Position numbers and translations under genes: made by a program | Assembly (NCBI RefSeq): GCF_023558375.1 | Contig: NZ_CP083761.1 | Span: 1,167,001 to 1,231,000, forward strand | Direction of reading: 5' to 3' | DNA: 64,000 nt | Source of the DNA: Chroococcidiopsis sp. CCMEE 29 | GTDB lineage: Bacteria; Cyanobacteriota; Cyanobacteriia; Cyanobacteriales; Chroococcidiopsidaceae | Shown: positions 44,710 to 53,152 of the stretch, one piece after another | Layout of the letters: every line of letters starts with the position of its first letter | How positions within the stretch are numbered: position 1 is the first letter of the stretch | The notes under the pieces: generated by a model | Seen by the model: only the letters and a program-made list of their open reading frames with translations | What the model was told of the DNA's origin: nothing | Database searches by the model: none

Positions 44710-46227
44710 TTATCGGCTGTAAAGTTGGGTTAGCTCTAAAAGACGATCGCTTAATTCCTGAGTCAAGATTTCAGAACTGTTGTAGCGCCAGCGCCAGTTA
44801 CCAGCAACTTTACTGGGATCGTTCATTCTCGCACTATTACCCAGATTTAAAGTATCTTGGAGTGGGAGGATTGCTAGGTCAGCTACTGAAGCCAAAGCCA
44901 CCCGAATGAGAACCCAATTAATTTCCTCGATCTCCTCAGCAGAGGAATAGCCAAGGTATTTAGCGACTAGCTGCTTCTCTTCTGCACTGGTTCCCTGCCA
45001 CCAACCCAAGGTTGTATCGTTATCGTGGGTACCAGTGTAAACTACACAATTGTTGACATAGTGGTGCGGTAAGTAAGGATTGTCAGCCCCTTCACTGAAG
45101 GCAAACTGTAAGATTCGCATTCCTGGAAACTGGAAGCGATCGCGCAATTCTTCAACTTCTGGTGTGATGATCCCTAAATCCTCTGCCATGATTGGCAGAC
45201 TTCCTAATTCGTTGCCGAGGGTTTCAAAGAACTCTACACCCGGTGCTTTAATCCACTCACCATTAATTGCAGTTTCTTCCCCTGCTGGGACTTGCCAGTA
45301 CGCTTCAAATCCTCGGAAATGGTCAACCCGAACGATGTCTACATATTCCAGCGTGGCTCTAAATCGCTTGATCCACCAATCAAAGTTTGTTTTTTGTAAT
45401 TGATCCCAGTTATAAACCGGATTACCCCATAGCTGTCCAGTGGCACTGAAGTAGTCAGGGGGAACGCCAGCTATATATGCGGGTTCAAACGTTTCTGGAT
45501 TTAGCTTAAAGATTTCTGGATTTGTCCAAACTTCGGCGCTGTTGTGGCAAACATAAATTGAAACATCGCCAATGATTTTAATATTTTTGTGATTGGCATA
45601 AGCACGCAGCTGTTTCCACTGCTCAAAGAAGGTAAACTGCAAGAATTTGTGGTACAAGATGCTGTCTTGTAAAGTCTCGGATGCAGCTTTAAGGGCAGTT
45701 GGTTCTCTTCTAGCGATCGCTCTATCCCAATCATTCCAACTTTTGCCAGAATTCGCTTCCAGTAATGCCATAAATAGAACATAGTCCTCTAACCAATAAG
45801 ACTGCTCTTGACAAAACTGTTCATAGTCAGTGTCATGTTTGTTACTTAAAGCTTGCCGGAAACGCTCATATGCAAGTTTGAGGCATTTAATCTTGTGGGG
45901 GATGACGCGATCAAAATTGACGCGATCGGGAGCTATATCTGTACTTTGTGGTAGCGGCGTTAGCTCATCCGGTTTTAACGATCCTGCCTCTGCTAGGTGC
46001 TCAAGACTAATGAGCAAAGGATTTCCAGCAAACGCACTAAAATTCATGGTATAGGGGGAATGCTCATACCCCGTTGGTCCTAGCGGCAGCACTTGCCACA
46101 ACTTTTGACCACTGCTCTCTAAGAAATCCACGAACTCGTAAGCTGATTTTCCTAAATCACCAATGCCAAATCTGCTTGGCAGAGACGTTGGGTGCAATAA
46201 AATGCCACTGGCGCGTTGAAAAGTCAT
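44710..46227 (-). CDS. malQ: 4-alpha-glucanotransferase (amylomaltase)
   Basis: A 505-residue GH77 protein. Hallmarks are the opening RASGILLHPTSLPSRFGIGD, YVDIVRVDHFRGFEAYWQVP (catalytic D), PIMAEDLGIITPEVEELRDR (acid/base E and a second D), and YTGTHDNDTTLGWW near the end. It transfers glucan segments between chains, so it can lengthen maltodextrins to feed TreY or phosphorylase. It is divergent from the trehalose synthase-kinase gene, with about 300 bp between starts that probably holds both promoters. Confidence 0.96.
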   Translation of the reverse strand: MTFQRASGILLHPTSLPSRFGIGDLGKSAYEFVDFLESSGQKLWQVLPLGPTGYEHSPYTMNFSAFAGNPLLISLEHLAEAGSLKPDELTPLPQSTDIAPDRVNFDRVIPHKIKCLKLAYERFRQALSNKHDTDYEQFCQEQSYWLEDYVLFMALLEANSGKSWNDWDRAIARREPTALKAASETLQDSILYHKFLQFTFFEQWKQLRAYANHKNIKIIGDVSIYVCHNSAEVWTNPEIFKLNPETFEPAYIAGVPPDYFSATGQLWGNPVYNWDQLQKTNFDWWIKRFRATLEYVDIVRVDHFRGFEAYWQVPAGEETAINGEWIKAPGVEFFETLGNELGSLPIMAEDLGIITPEVEELRDRFQFPGMRILQFAFSEGADNPYLPHHYVNNCVVYTGTHDNDTTLGWWQGTSAEEKQLVAKYLGYSSAEEIEEINWVLIRVALASVADLAILPLQDTLNLGNSARMNDPSKVAGNWRWRYNSSEILTQELSDRLLELTQLYSR

Positions 46228-46530
46228 AGAGATGTTTGTGAGCTAACGAAAGATAAACAATAACGCTTAACTAAAACTCTTTTCATAATGCTGTAGATAG
46301 AAGATAAGATTTTTACCCTTCGTTGTCAGAGGCGATGGCTCTGATCGACTAGAGGTTTATAACTAAGTAGGAGCGATCGCCCGCATTGACCAAAAGGTAT
46401 TGTTCTAGATATCTAGAACTGGGTAGGTTTGTTTGTGAGCCATCTAACTATCAACCTATAGACACTTGGCAAAATCGATACGGACTCATAACTTTGTACA
46501 GTGGCTCAAGGGAATTGCACTGTGGAGAAA
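46228..46530. other. Divergent promoter region between malQ and the trehalose synthase-kinase gene
   Basis: About 300 bases. An 18-bp palindrome GTTCTAGATATCTAGAAC (46402-46419) runs directly into GGTAGGTTTGTTTGTGAGCC, words also found in the dispersed repeat at 39.2 kb, so the palindrome may come from that repeat rather than being an operator. Promoter elements for both genes should lie here. Confidence 0.5.
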
Positions 46531-49500
46531 ATGCAACGCTCAATATTCAACGACGATCCCCTATGGTTTAAGAATGCAATCATCTACGAAGCGCCTGTTC
46601 GCGCCTTTGCTGATAGTAATGGTGACGGAATTGGTGACTTTCGGGGGTTGACAGAAAAACTGGATTACTTACAAGACTTGGGAGTCACAGCACTCTGGAT
46701 ACTGCCGTTCTTCCCCTCTCCGCTGAAGGATGATGGCTACGATATTGCTGATTACACCAATGTCAACCCAATTTATGGCACATTGGAAGATTTCAAAGAC
46801 TTCTTGGAAGCGGCTCATCAGCGCGGCATCCGGGTGATTATTGAGTTAATTGTTAACCATACATCTGACCAGCATCCTTGGTTTCAGCGGGCACGCAGGG
46901 CACCCAAGGGTAGTGTGGAGCGAGATTTCTATGTCTGGAGTGACACTCCGGAAAAATATCAAGAGGCTCGGATTATCTTTAAAGATTTTGAGTCTTCTAA
47001 CTGGGCTTGGGACCCAGTTGCCAAAGCTTATTACTGGCATCGCTTCTACTCCCATCAACCGGATCTGAACTACGACAGTCCAACTGTGCGCCAGGCGGTT
47101 TTCGATGTTCTCGATTTCTGGTTAGGGATGGGGGTAGATGGGCTACGCATGGATGCGGTGCCGTATCTGTATGAACGAGAGGGGACTAATTGCGAGAACT
47201 TGCCGCAAACCCACGCCTTTCTGAAACAGTTGCGATCGCATGTAGACGAAAAATTCCCGAACCGGATGCTCCTAGCTGAGGCGAATCAGTGGCCTGAGGA
47301 TGCTGCTGCATATTACGGCGCTGGGGATGAGTGCCACATGAACTTCCATTTTCCCCTGATGCCGCGCTTATTTATGGCATTACGGATGGAAGATAGCTTC
47401 CCGATTTCTGACATTCTCCAGCAGACTCCTGCCATTCCTGATAACTGTCAGTGGGGATTGTTCCTGCGTAACCACGATGAACTGACCCTAGAAATGGTCA
47501 CGGATGAAGACCGGGATTACATGTATCGGGTTTATGCTCAAGACCCAGAGGCGAGGCTTAATTTAGGTATCCGCCGCCGCCTAGCTCCTCTGTTAGGGAA
47601 TGATCGCCGCCAAATTGAGTTGCTCAATAGTCTACTGTTGTCTCTGCCAGGAACCCCTGTGCTTTACTACGGGGATGAAATTGGTATGGGAGATAACGTT
47701 TATGTTGGCGATCGCAATGGTGTTCGCACGCCGATGCAGTGGAGTTCTGACCGCAACGCTGGCTTTAGTCGTGCCAATCCCCAGCGGTTGTATTTACCAC
47801 TAATCGTTGACTCGGAATATCACTATGCAGCAATCAACGTCGAGGCACAACGCGCTAACCTCAATTCCCTTTGGTATTGGATGAAACGCTTGATTGCTAC
47901 TCGCAAGCGTTTCCAGGCATTAGGTCGAGGAAGCTTTGAATTGTTGCACCCAGAGAACCGTAAAGTTCTCGCCTTTACGCGCACCTACAATGAGGAACAC
48001 ATTTTAGTGGTGGCGAATCTGTCCCGCTTTGTGCAGACAGTTGAATTAGACTTATCAGCCTTCAAGGGTATGGTGCCAGTGGAGATCTTTGGTCGCACTG
48101 AATTTCCACCCATTGGAGAGCAGCCCTACTTCCTCAGCGTTGGTCCCTACTCGTTTTACTGGTTTACCCTACAGTTGCAACCCAGCTTAACTCAGCCGCC
48201 TCAACCACAAGCACAGCTACCAACACTGGTTGTCAGTGGTCAGTGGCAGAATGTTATCGCTCAGCGAGAGTTGAAAGGTACTCTGGAGTCTATTCTGCCG
48301 GATTATCTGTATACCTGTTCCTGGTTTAGCGGCAAAGCCCGGAAAGTGCAATCGATCCATATCACTGAAGTAATCTCAGTGCCTTACAATGACGCAGCGG
48401 CTAGGATGGTTTGGTTGCAGGTGGATTATATTGAGGGAGACCCCGAAACTTACCTCTTGCCACTAGCGTATGCACAAGGTGAGCAAGCAACGCACCTTTT
48501 AGCAGAAAACCCTGGAGCTGTGGTGGCTCGTCTTCAAGTGCAAGACGAGGATGTAGAGGCGGGTTTGGAAACCCGCCCGTACGGGGTTTTATTCGATGCT
48601 ACAGCGGACAAGCACTTTCTGACCTCACTACTGGAGGCGATCGCTCACAATCACTTCTATAAGGGGATGATAGGGCAACTGGTAACCACGGCTACTGATT
48701 TATTCCCACAACTTAGTGGCGGAGTGCCTCACCTTGACTCAGCGCTTGTGAGGGGAGAAAAAGGCAATACCTCTGTCATTTATGGCGATCATGCCGGAGA
48801 AGGCTCTACTGTGCATAATCGTCTGATCCTGAAACTCTTCCGCAAAGTCCAGGAGGGCATTAACCCCGATCTGGAGATCCGGCGCTTCCTGGGCGAGAAA
48901 AAGCGTCTGCAACACGTTGCTCCCCTTGCTGGGGCGCTAGAGTACCGCCTCCCAAAAGCCGAACCTATGACCTTGGGGATATTGCGAGAGTTTATTGGCG
49001 ATACCCGCAGCGGCTGGGAATATACCCTCGATAGCCTGCGCGACTACTTTGAGCATGTTACGGTGCAGCAGGCAGCGATTACTGAGATACCTGTGCCATC
49101 TGGCTCCCTGTTAGATTTGCAGGCAGTCGATATTCCGGAATTGGCTTCCCAAACCATCGGTGCTTACCTGGCTAGCGCTCAACTGTTGGGTCAGTCTACG
49201 GCTGAACTCCATATTGCTCTGGCATCCGATCCCGATAATCCTAGCTTTGCCCCAGAACCCTTTTCATCGTTTTACCAACGCTCTATCTACCAATACGCCC
49301 GCAACTTAACAGGGCAAGTACTCCTGTTGTTGAGACAACGGCTGAAGTCTCTACCGCCGGACACCCAACAGTTAGGTCAAGCTGTCCTCAACCGCCAAGA
49401 GGAGATTATGGGACGCTTCCAGCTAGTCCTAAACCAAAAAATCACAGCCCTGCGTACCCGTTGTCATGGAGACTACCATCTAGGACAAGTGCTTTATACT

Positions 49501-49923
49501 GGTAAGGACTTCATCATCGTTGACTTTGAGGGAGAACCAGGTCGCAGTTTGGGTGAACGACGCATCAAGCGATCGCCTCTGCGAGACGTGGCTGGAATGC
49601 TGCACTCGTTTAACTACGCTGCTACCCAAGCGCTTCATAATGAAGTAGAAAGTGGCATGCTCCGCTTTGAGAATCTGCCTTTAATGGAGCAATGGGTACA
49701 GTTTTGGTATAGCTGGGTGAGCGCTACTTTCCTGAATACGTATTTAGAGACTGCTAGCAAAAACTCCTTTTTACCAAAAACAAAAGCGGAGCTACAAGTG
49801 CTTCTGGATGCTTATCTGTTAGAAAAAGTCATCTACGGCTTAGGCTCCAAACTCAACAATCGCCCGGAGTGGGTATACATCTCACTTCAGTGGATTCTAC
49901 AGTTGTTGGGGTCTTCCGATTGA
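46531..49923 (+). CDS. treS: Trehalose synthase fused to maltokinase
   Basis: From the ATG at 46531 the protein has 1130 residues. Residues 1-550 are GH13 trehalose synthase, with nucleophile D208 (DGLRMDAVPYLYEREG), acid E250 (LLAEANQWPED) and D316 (LRNHDELT). A linker follows, and from about 590 to the end a maltokinase of the aminoglycoside-phosphotransferase fold, with CHGDYHLGQVLYTGKDFIIV and DFEGEPGRSLGERRIKRSPL near residue 980. TreS interconverts maltose and trehalose and the kinase makes maltose 1-phosphate, which GlgE would polymerise; no glgE is in this window. A GTG at 46501 is an alternative start. It reads away from malQ. Confidence 0.95.
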   Translation: MQRSIFNDDPLWFKNAIIYEAPVRAFADSNGDGIGDFRGLTEKLDYLQDLGVTALWILPFFPSPLKDDGYDIADYTNVNPIYGTLEDFKDFLEAAHQRGIRVIIELIVNHTSDQHPWFQRARRAPKGSVERDFYVWSDTPEKYQEARIIFKDFESSNWAWDPVAKAYYWHRFYSHQPDLNYDSPTVRQAVFDVLDFWLGMGVDGLRMDAVPYLYEREGTNCENLPQTHAFLKQLRSHVDEKFPNRMLLAEANQWPEDAAAYYGAGDECHMNFHFPLMPRLFMALRMEDSFPISDILQQTPAIPDNCQWGLFLRNHDELTLEMVTDEDRDYMYRVYAQDPEARLNLGIRRRLAPLLGNDRRQIELLNSLLLSLPGTPVLYYGDEIGMGDNVYVGDRNGVRTPMQWSSDRNAGFSRANPQRLYLPLIVDSEYHYAAINVEAQRANLNSLWYWMKRLIATRKRFQALGRGSFELLHPENRKVLAFTRTYNEEHILVVANLSRFVQTVELDLSAFKGMVPVEIFGRTEFPPIGEQPYFLSVGPYSFYWFTLQLQPSLTQPPQPQAQLPTLVVSGQWQNVIAQRELKGTLESILPDYLYTCSWFSGKARKVQSIHITEVISVPYNDAAARMVWLQVDYIEGDPETYLLPLAYAQGEQATHLLAENPGAVVARLQVQDEDVEAGLETRPYGVLFDATADKHFLTSLLEAIAHNHFYKGMIGQLVTTATDLFPQLSGGVPHLDSALVRGEKGNTSVIYGDHAGEGSTVHNRLILKLFRKVQEGINPDLEIRRFLGEKKRLQHVAPLAGALEYRLPKAEPMTLGILREFIGDTRSGWEYTLDSLRDYFEHVTVQQAAITEIPVPSGSLLDLQAVDIPELASQTIGAYLASAQLLGQSTAELHIALASDPDNPSFAPEPFSSFYQRSIYQYARNLTGQVLLLLRQRLKSLPPDTQQLGQAVLNRQEEIMGRFQLVLNQKITALRTRCHGDYHLGQVLYTGKDFIIVDFEGEPGRSLGERRIKRSPLRDVAGMLHSFNYAATQALHNEVESGMLRFENLPLMEQWVQFWYSWVSATFLNTYLETASKNSFLPKTKAELQVLLDAYLLEKVIYGLGSKLNNRPEWVYISLQWILQLLGSSD
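48558..48588. repeat. Palindromic dispersed repeat inside the trehalose synthase-kinase gene
   Basis: GGCGGGTTTGGAAACCCGCC, followed by CGTACGGGGTTTT, is a near-perfect palindrome matching the arms of the repeats at 7.2 and 39.2-39.35 kb. In frame it encodes AGLETRPYGVL within the linker or early kinase part, so an insertion of this repeat has been tolerated. Confidence 0.7.
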
Positions 49924-49958
49924 GAGGCGAGGAAGAGGACGCGGTGACGCGGTGACGT

Positions 49959-50066
49959 AGGGATTAGGGGTTAGGGGTTAGGGAATGAAAATATATCTCC
50001 CTCTGCCTCCCCTGCCGCCCCTAATCCCCACTTCGTGGGGGCCCCGAGTTCCCCTGCTTCCCCTGC
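49959..50066. repeat. Inverted copy A of a repeat cluster after the trehalose synthase-kinase gene
   Basis: GGGGTTAGGGGTTAGGG heptamers (49969-49983) are followed by CCCTAATCCCCACTTCGTGG and AGTTCCCCTGCTTCCCC. The stretch 50017-50067 is the reverse complement of 53038-53100, which lies at the other side of the three ABC-transporter genes. Confidence 0.8.
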
Positions 50067-51176
50067 TCATATTTGGGGTTTAGCTACTGCCACTTGCCGC
50101 TTGGCAAGGGCATCACCCGACTGCACATCAAACCAGTGGATATCCTGGGGAGGCAGTGCCAGTGTGATGTCCTCGCTACTCCTATTTTGGTCTGTAGGTA
50201 ACAAAGCACGCACCGTAACAGCTCCCGAGTGGGTGTTTTGCACCTGGACGCTGACCAAATGGTGCATACCCAAGTTTTCCACCAGAAACACTCGACCTCG
50301 GATCGTCTGTGTATCGTTTGGTTGGGCAATGCGGACATTTTCCGGACGGATGCCTAGCACAATTTCTGACGGCACATTTACAATACTCTCTGGCAGAGGA
50401 GTTTGGGTTCCACCCAGGACTACATAACGTCCTTTACAGGGCAGTGTGAGTAAATTCATCTGGGGACTGCCAACAAATCCAGCTACAAATAGGTTTGCCG
50501 GATGGCTATAGATGCGTTCGGGTGGATCGAGTTGTTGGACGTAGCCTTTGTCTAGCACAGCCACTTTGGTGGAAAGAGTCATCGCCTCTGTCTGGTCGTG
50601 GGTCACATAAACTACTGGAACCTTTTGAGCTGCAAACAGTTGCTTCAAATCGGCTCGCACCTTTTCCCGCAGCAGGGCATCCAGGTTACTCAGCGGTTCA
50701 TCTAACAAGAACACACGCGGACGGCGCACTAAGGCTCTACCTACGGCAACCCGCTGCCGTTGTCCCCCAGACATTTGACCCGGCTTACGGGTCATTAGCT
50801 CTTCTAATCCCAGAACTTGTGCCACTTCTGACACTCGCTGTTTAATTTCTGCAGATGGGACTCTTTGCAGCCTCAATCCAGAGCAGAGGTTTTCGTACAC
50901 AGTCAAGTGGGGATATAGTGCATAGCTTTGAAACACCATGGCAATATTGCGATCGCCTGGTCGCTTGTTAGTAACATCTTGGTCCCCGATCTTGATTTGA
51001 CCGCGAGTTGGTTCTTCTAACCCTGCAATCAGCCGCAACACCGTAGATTTGCCGCACCCGGAAGGTCCCAGTAAGGTAAGAAACTCATCGTCATTCACAG
51101 TTAAACTAACGTCTTTAACTGGGATGACTTTGGGAGTGTAGGTCTTATTTAAGTTTTTGAGTTCAAGTTTAGCCAT
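50067..51176 (-). CDS. Sugar ABC transporter ATP-binding protein (MalK/UgpC type)
   Basis: A 369-residue ATPase. Walker A is LGPSGCGKSTVLRLIAG, the Q-loop is in MVFQSYALYPHLTVYENLC, the signature is MSGGQRQRVAVGRALVRRP and Walker B is VFLLDEPLSNLDALLREKV. The C-terminal ~130 residues are the MalK-type OB-fold regulatory domain (VVLGIRPENVRIAQPND), which marks importers of carbohydrates or glycerol phosphate. It follows the two permease genes on the same strand. It powers the importer whose binding protein is encoded at 53.15 kb. Confidence 0.96.
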   Translation of the reverse strand: MAKLELKNLNKTYTPKVIPVKDVSLTVNDDEFLTLLGPSGCGKSTVLRLIAGLEEPTRGQIKIGDQDVTNKRPGDRNIAMVFQSYALYPHLTVYENLCSGLRLQRVPSAEIKQRVSEVAQVLGLEELMTRKPGQMSGGQRQRVAVGRALVRRPRVFLLDEPLSNLDALLREKVRADLKQLFAAQKVPVVYVTHDQTEAMTLSTKVAVLDKGYVQQLDPPERIYSHPANLFVAGFVGSPQMNLLTLPCKGRYVVLGGTQTPLPESIVNVPSEIVLGIRPENVRIAQPNDTQTIRGRVFLVENLGMHHLVSVQVQNTHSGAVTVRALLPTDQNRSSEDITLALPPQDIHWFDVQSGDALAKRQVAVAKPQI

Positions 51177-51230
51177 CTTATTAGGGGTTAGGGGTTATAG
51201 GGATAAAACTACTGTCTCTCGCCACTCTCT

Positions 51231-52106
51231 TCACCCTTTAACAGCGCCAGCGGTCAGACCTTGGACAATCTTGCGCTGGAAGAACAAAACTAGTAAAACT
51301 AGGGGCAGTGTCCCCACGACAGTCGCAGCGGCGATTGGACCGTAGGGAATTTCAAACACTGTGGCACCGCCTAGTTGAGCCGTGGCAACGGGTATTGTCT
51401 TCATGTCTTCACGCGTGATGAACGTGAGGGCGAAGAGATACTCGTTCCAGGCAAAAATAAATGTGAGGATTCCAGTCGTTACAATCGCCGGAATGGTCAT
51501 GGGCAGCACGATTTGTAGTAGCATTTGCCAGGTGTTATAGCCATCGACCTTGGCAGCATCTTCCAAGTCTTTTGGTAGTTGCTGAAAAAAGCTACGTAGT
51601 ACCAGAATTGTCAGGGGTAAATTAATTGCGGTGTAGGGAATGATCAGCGCCAGATAGTTGTTGCCCAAGTTCAATGCCTGGATAATTTCCAATAGTCCTA
51701 GGAACAACAGAATGTAAGGGAATAAGGTAACAATCAACACAAATCCCAGGATGGTGCTTCTACCCCAGGGGCGTAATCGTGCCAGGGCATAGGCAGCAGG
51801 TGCTCCGATCGCTAACGATAAAGCTGTAGAAATAATCGACACGAAGGCACTATTGAAGATATAGCGCAAAAAGGGGCGACGGACGAATAGCTCAATGTAG
51901 TGATTGAGCGTGAAGCGAGTGGGAAAATAAACTGTGGGAACGGCAGCAATATCCTCATTAACCTTGAAGGATGTCAGCAATTGCCACAGTGCAGGCGCTA
52001 GGCAGAATAACACGACTAATATCACTGCCAGCGGTAGGAAGATTTTTCTCCAGAGGTTTATCCTGCTGGCTTGAGGCTTTGAGAAGTCTTCTGAAACTGC
52101 TGTCAT
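51231..52106 (-). CDS. Sugar ABC transporter permease (MalG type)
   Basis: A 291-residue membrane protein with about six helices: a long N-terminal helix (IFLPLAVILVVLFCLAPALW), then YIFNSAFVSIISTALSLAIG and others. The EAA loop that contacts the ATPase is EDAAKVDGYNTWQMLLQIVL, a good match for EAA-x3-G-x9-I-x-LP. It is the inner permease of a carbohydrate importer, directly after the other permease (overlap-free, 2 bp apart) and upstream of the ATPase. Confidence 0.95.
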   Translation of the reverse strand: MTAVSEDFSKPQASRINLWRKIFLPLAVILVVLFCLAPALWQLLTSFKVNEDIAAVPTVYFPTRFTLNHYIELFVRRPFLRYIFNSAFVSIISTALSLAIGAPAAYALARLRPWGRSTILGFVLIVTLFPYILLFLGLLEIIQALNLGNNYLALIIPYTAINLPLTILVLRSFFQQLPKDLEDAAKVDGYNTWQMLLQIVLPMTIPAIVTTGILTFIFAWNEYLFALTFITREDMKTIPVATAQLGGATVFEIPYGPIAAATVVGTLPLVLLVLFFQRKIVQGLTAGAVKG

Positions 52107-52108
52107 TT

Positions 52109-53020
52109 TTAAGTAGCTCCTGAAGTTTTGGCACGAGATTTATTGAGCAATAAACTAGCGATCGCCACTACAGCAACCAGTAATAGAAAGGTCACGACTA
52201 CCAGGGCTGCACCATACCCAAAATCTAGGTAGCGCATCACAGTGGAGTAGATGTATAGCGACACCACTTCAGTTGCACCCCCAGGACCACCTCCGGTCAT
52301 CACCTGGATTAAGTCGAAAATTCCGAAAGCCTGAGCAAACCGAAACAGCACAGCAATCAGGATTTGCGGTAGCAGCAGTGGTAGAGTAATTTGGCGAAAG
52401 CTTTGCCAAGGCGTTGCTCCATCAATCGCATGCGCTTCATACAGGTCGGGCGAAATTGATTGTAAGCCAGCTAGGAGTAGAATGCTGATAAACGGGGTGG
52501 TTTTCCAAATATCAGCAAAGACTAATGCAATCATTGCCAGCGTTGGCTCTCCCAGCCAGTTAATCCCCGTCCCAATCAAACCCAGCCGCCGCAGAATGTC
52601 ATTTACAACCCCAAACTGATCGTTGAAAATCCAAGCCCATGCCAAACCAATCAAAGCAGTAGGCAAAGCCCAAGGTAGGATAGCGGATGTTCGCACTAAC
52701 CCTCGGGCAAAGATTCGCTGATTTAACACCAGAGCAATCGCTAATCCTAGCAATAATTCACTCACAACGGAGGCAGTAGTAAACACTATGGTTGTCGAGA
52801 AACTTTGCCAGAAACGACCATCTCCCACCATCCGCGCGTAATTATCTAAGCCAGTGAAAACAGGTTGCAGTTCTGTTCCTAGATTCCTAGTAAAAAAACT
52901 CAACCAAAAAGCACGTGCGATCGGATAGGCAAAAACAAACAAAAGTAACAGCAAGGCGGGTAGCATTAGTATCCAGCCCGTCCGTTGTTCCCGACCTCGA
53001 ATTGTATGCAAGTTATTCAT
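52109..53020 (-). CDS. Sugar ABC transporter permease (MalF type)
   Basis: The ATG at 53020 (MNNLHTIRGREQRTGWILML) gives 303 residues with about six helices. The EAA loop is YEAHAIDGATPWQSFRQITL. The frame runs on to 53125, but those codons come from the repeat cluster. AAGGAG lies upstream of the chosen ATG at good spacing, which decides the start. It pairs with the MalG-type permease to form the channel. It is two bases from the next gene and should be co-translated. Confidence 0.94.
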   Translation of the reverse strand: MNNLHTIRGREQRTGWILMLPALLLLLFVFAYPIARAFWLSFFTRNLGTELQPVFTGLDNYARMVGDGRFWQSFSTTIVFTTASVVSELLLGLAIALVLNQRIFARGLVRTSAILPWALPTALIGLAWAWIFNDQFGVVNDILRRLGLIGTGINWLGEPTLAMIALVFADIWKTTPFISILLLAGLQSISPDLYEAHAIDGATPWQSFRQITLPLLLPQILIAVLFRFAQAFGIFDLIQVMTGGGPGGATEVVSLYIYSTVMRYLDFGYGAALVVVTFLLLVAVVAIASLLLNKSRAKTSGAT

Positions 53021-53029
53021 AAGGAGTAG

Positions 53030-53152
53030 AGAGTAGAGAGCAGGGGAAGCAGGGGAAGCAGGGGAACTCGGGGCCCCCACGAAGTGGGGATTAGGGGCAG
53101 CAGGGGGAGCAAGAGTGTAATCCAAAATCCAAAATCCAAAATCTAAAATCCC
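53030..53152. repeat. Inverted copy B of the repeat cluster, upstream of the permease genes
   Basis: GAGAGCAGGGGAAGCAGGGG, repeated, then AACTCGGGGCCCCCACGAAG and TGGGGATTAGGGG, is the reverse complement of the block at 50017-50067. It continues with CCAAAATCCAAAATCCAAAA and CCCCTAACCCC heptamers. The two blocks bracket the ATPase and permease genes. Confidence 0.8.

Noticed and set aside
46402-46419. Perfect 18-bp palindrome considered as an operator between malQ and treS
   Set aside because: The same CTAGATATCT word leads into the dispersed repeat seen at 39.2-39.35 kb, so it is more simply a repeat fragment.
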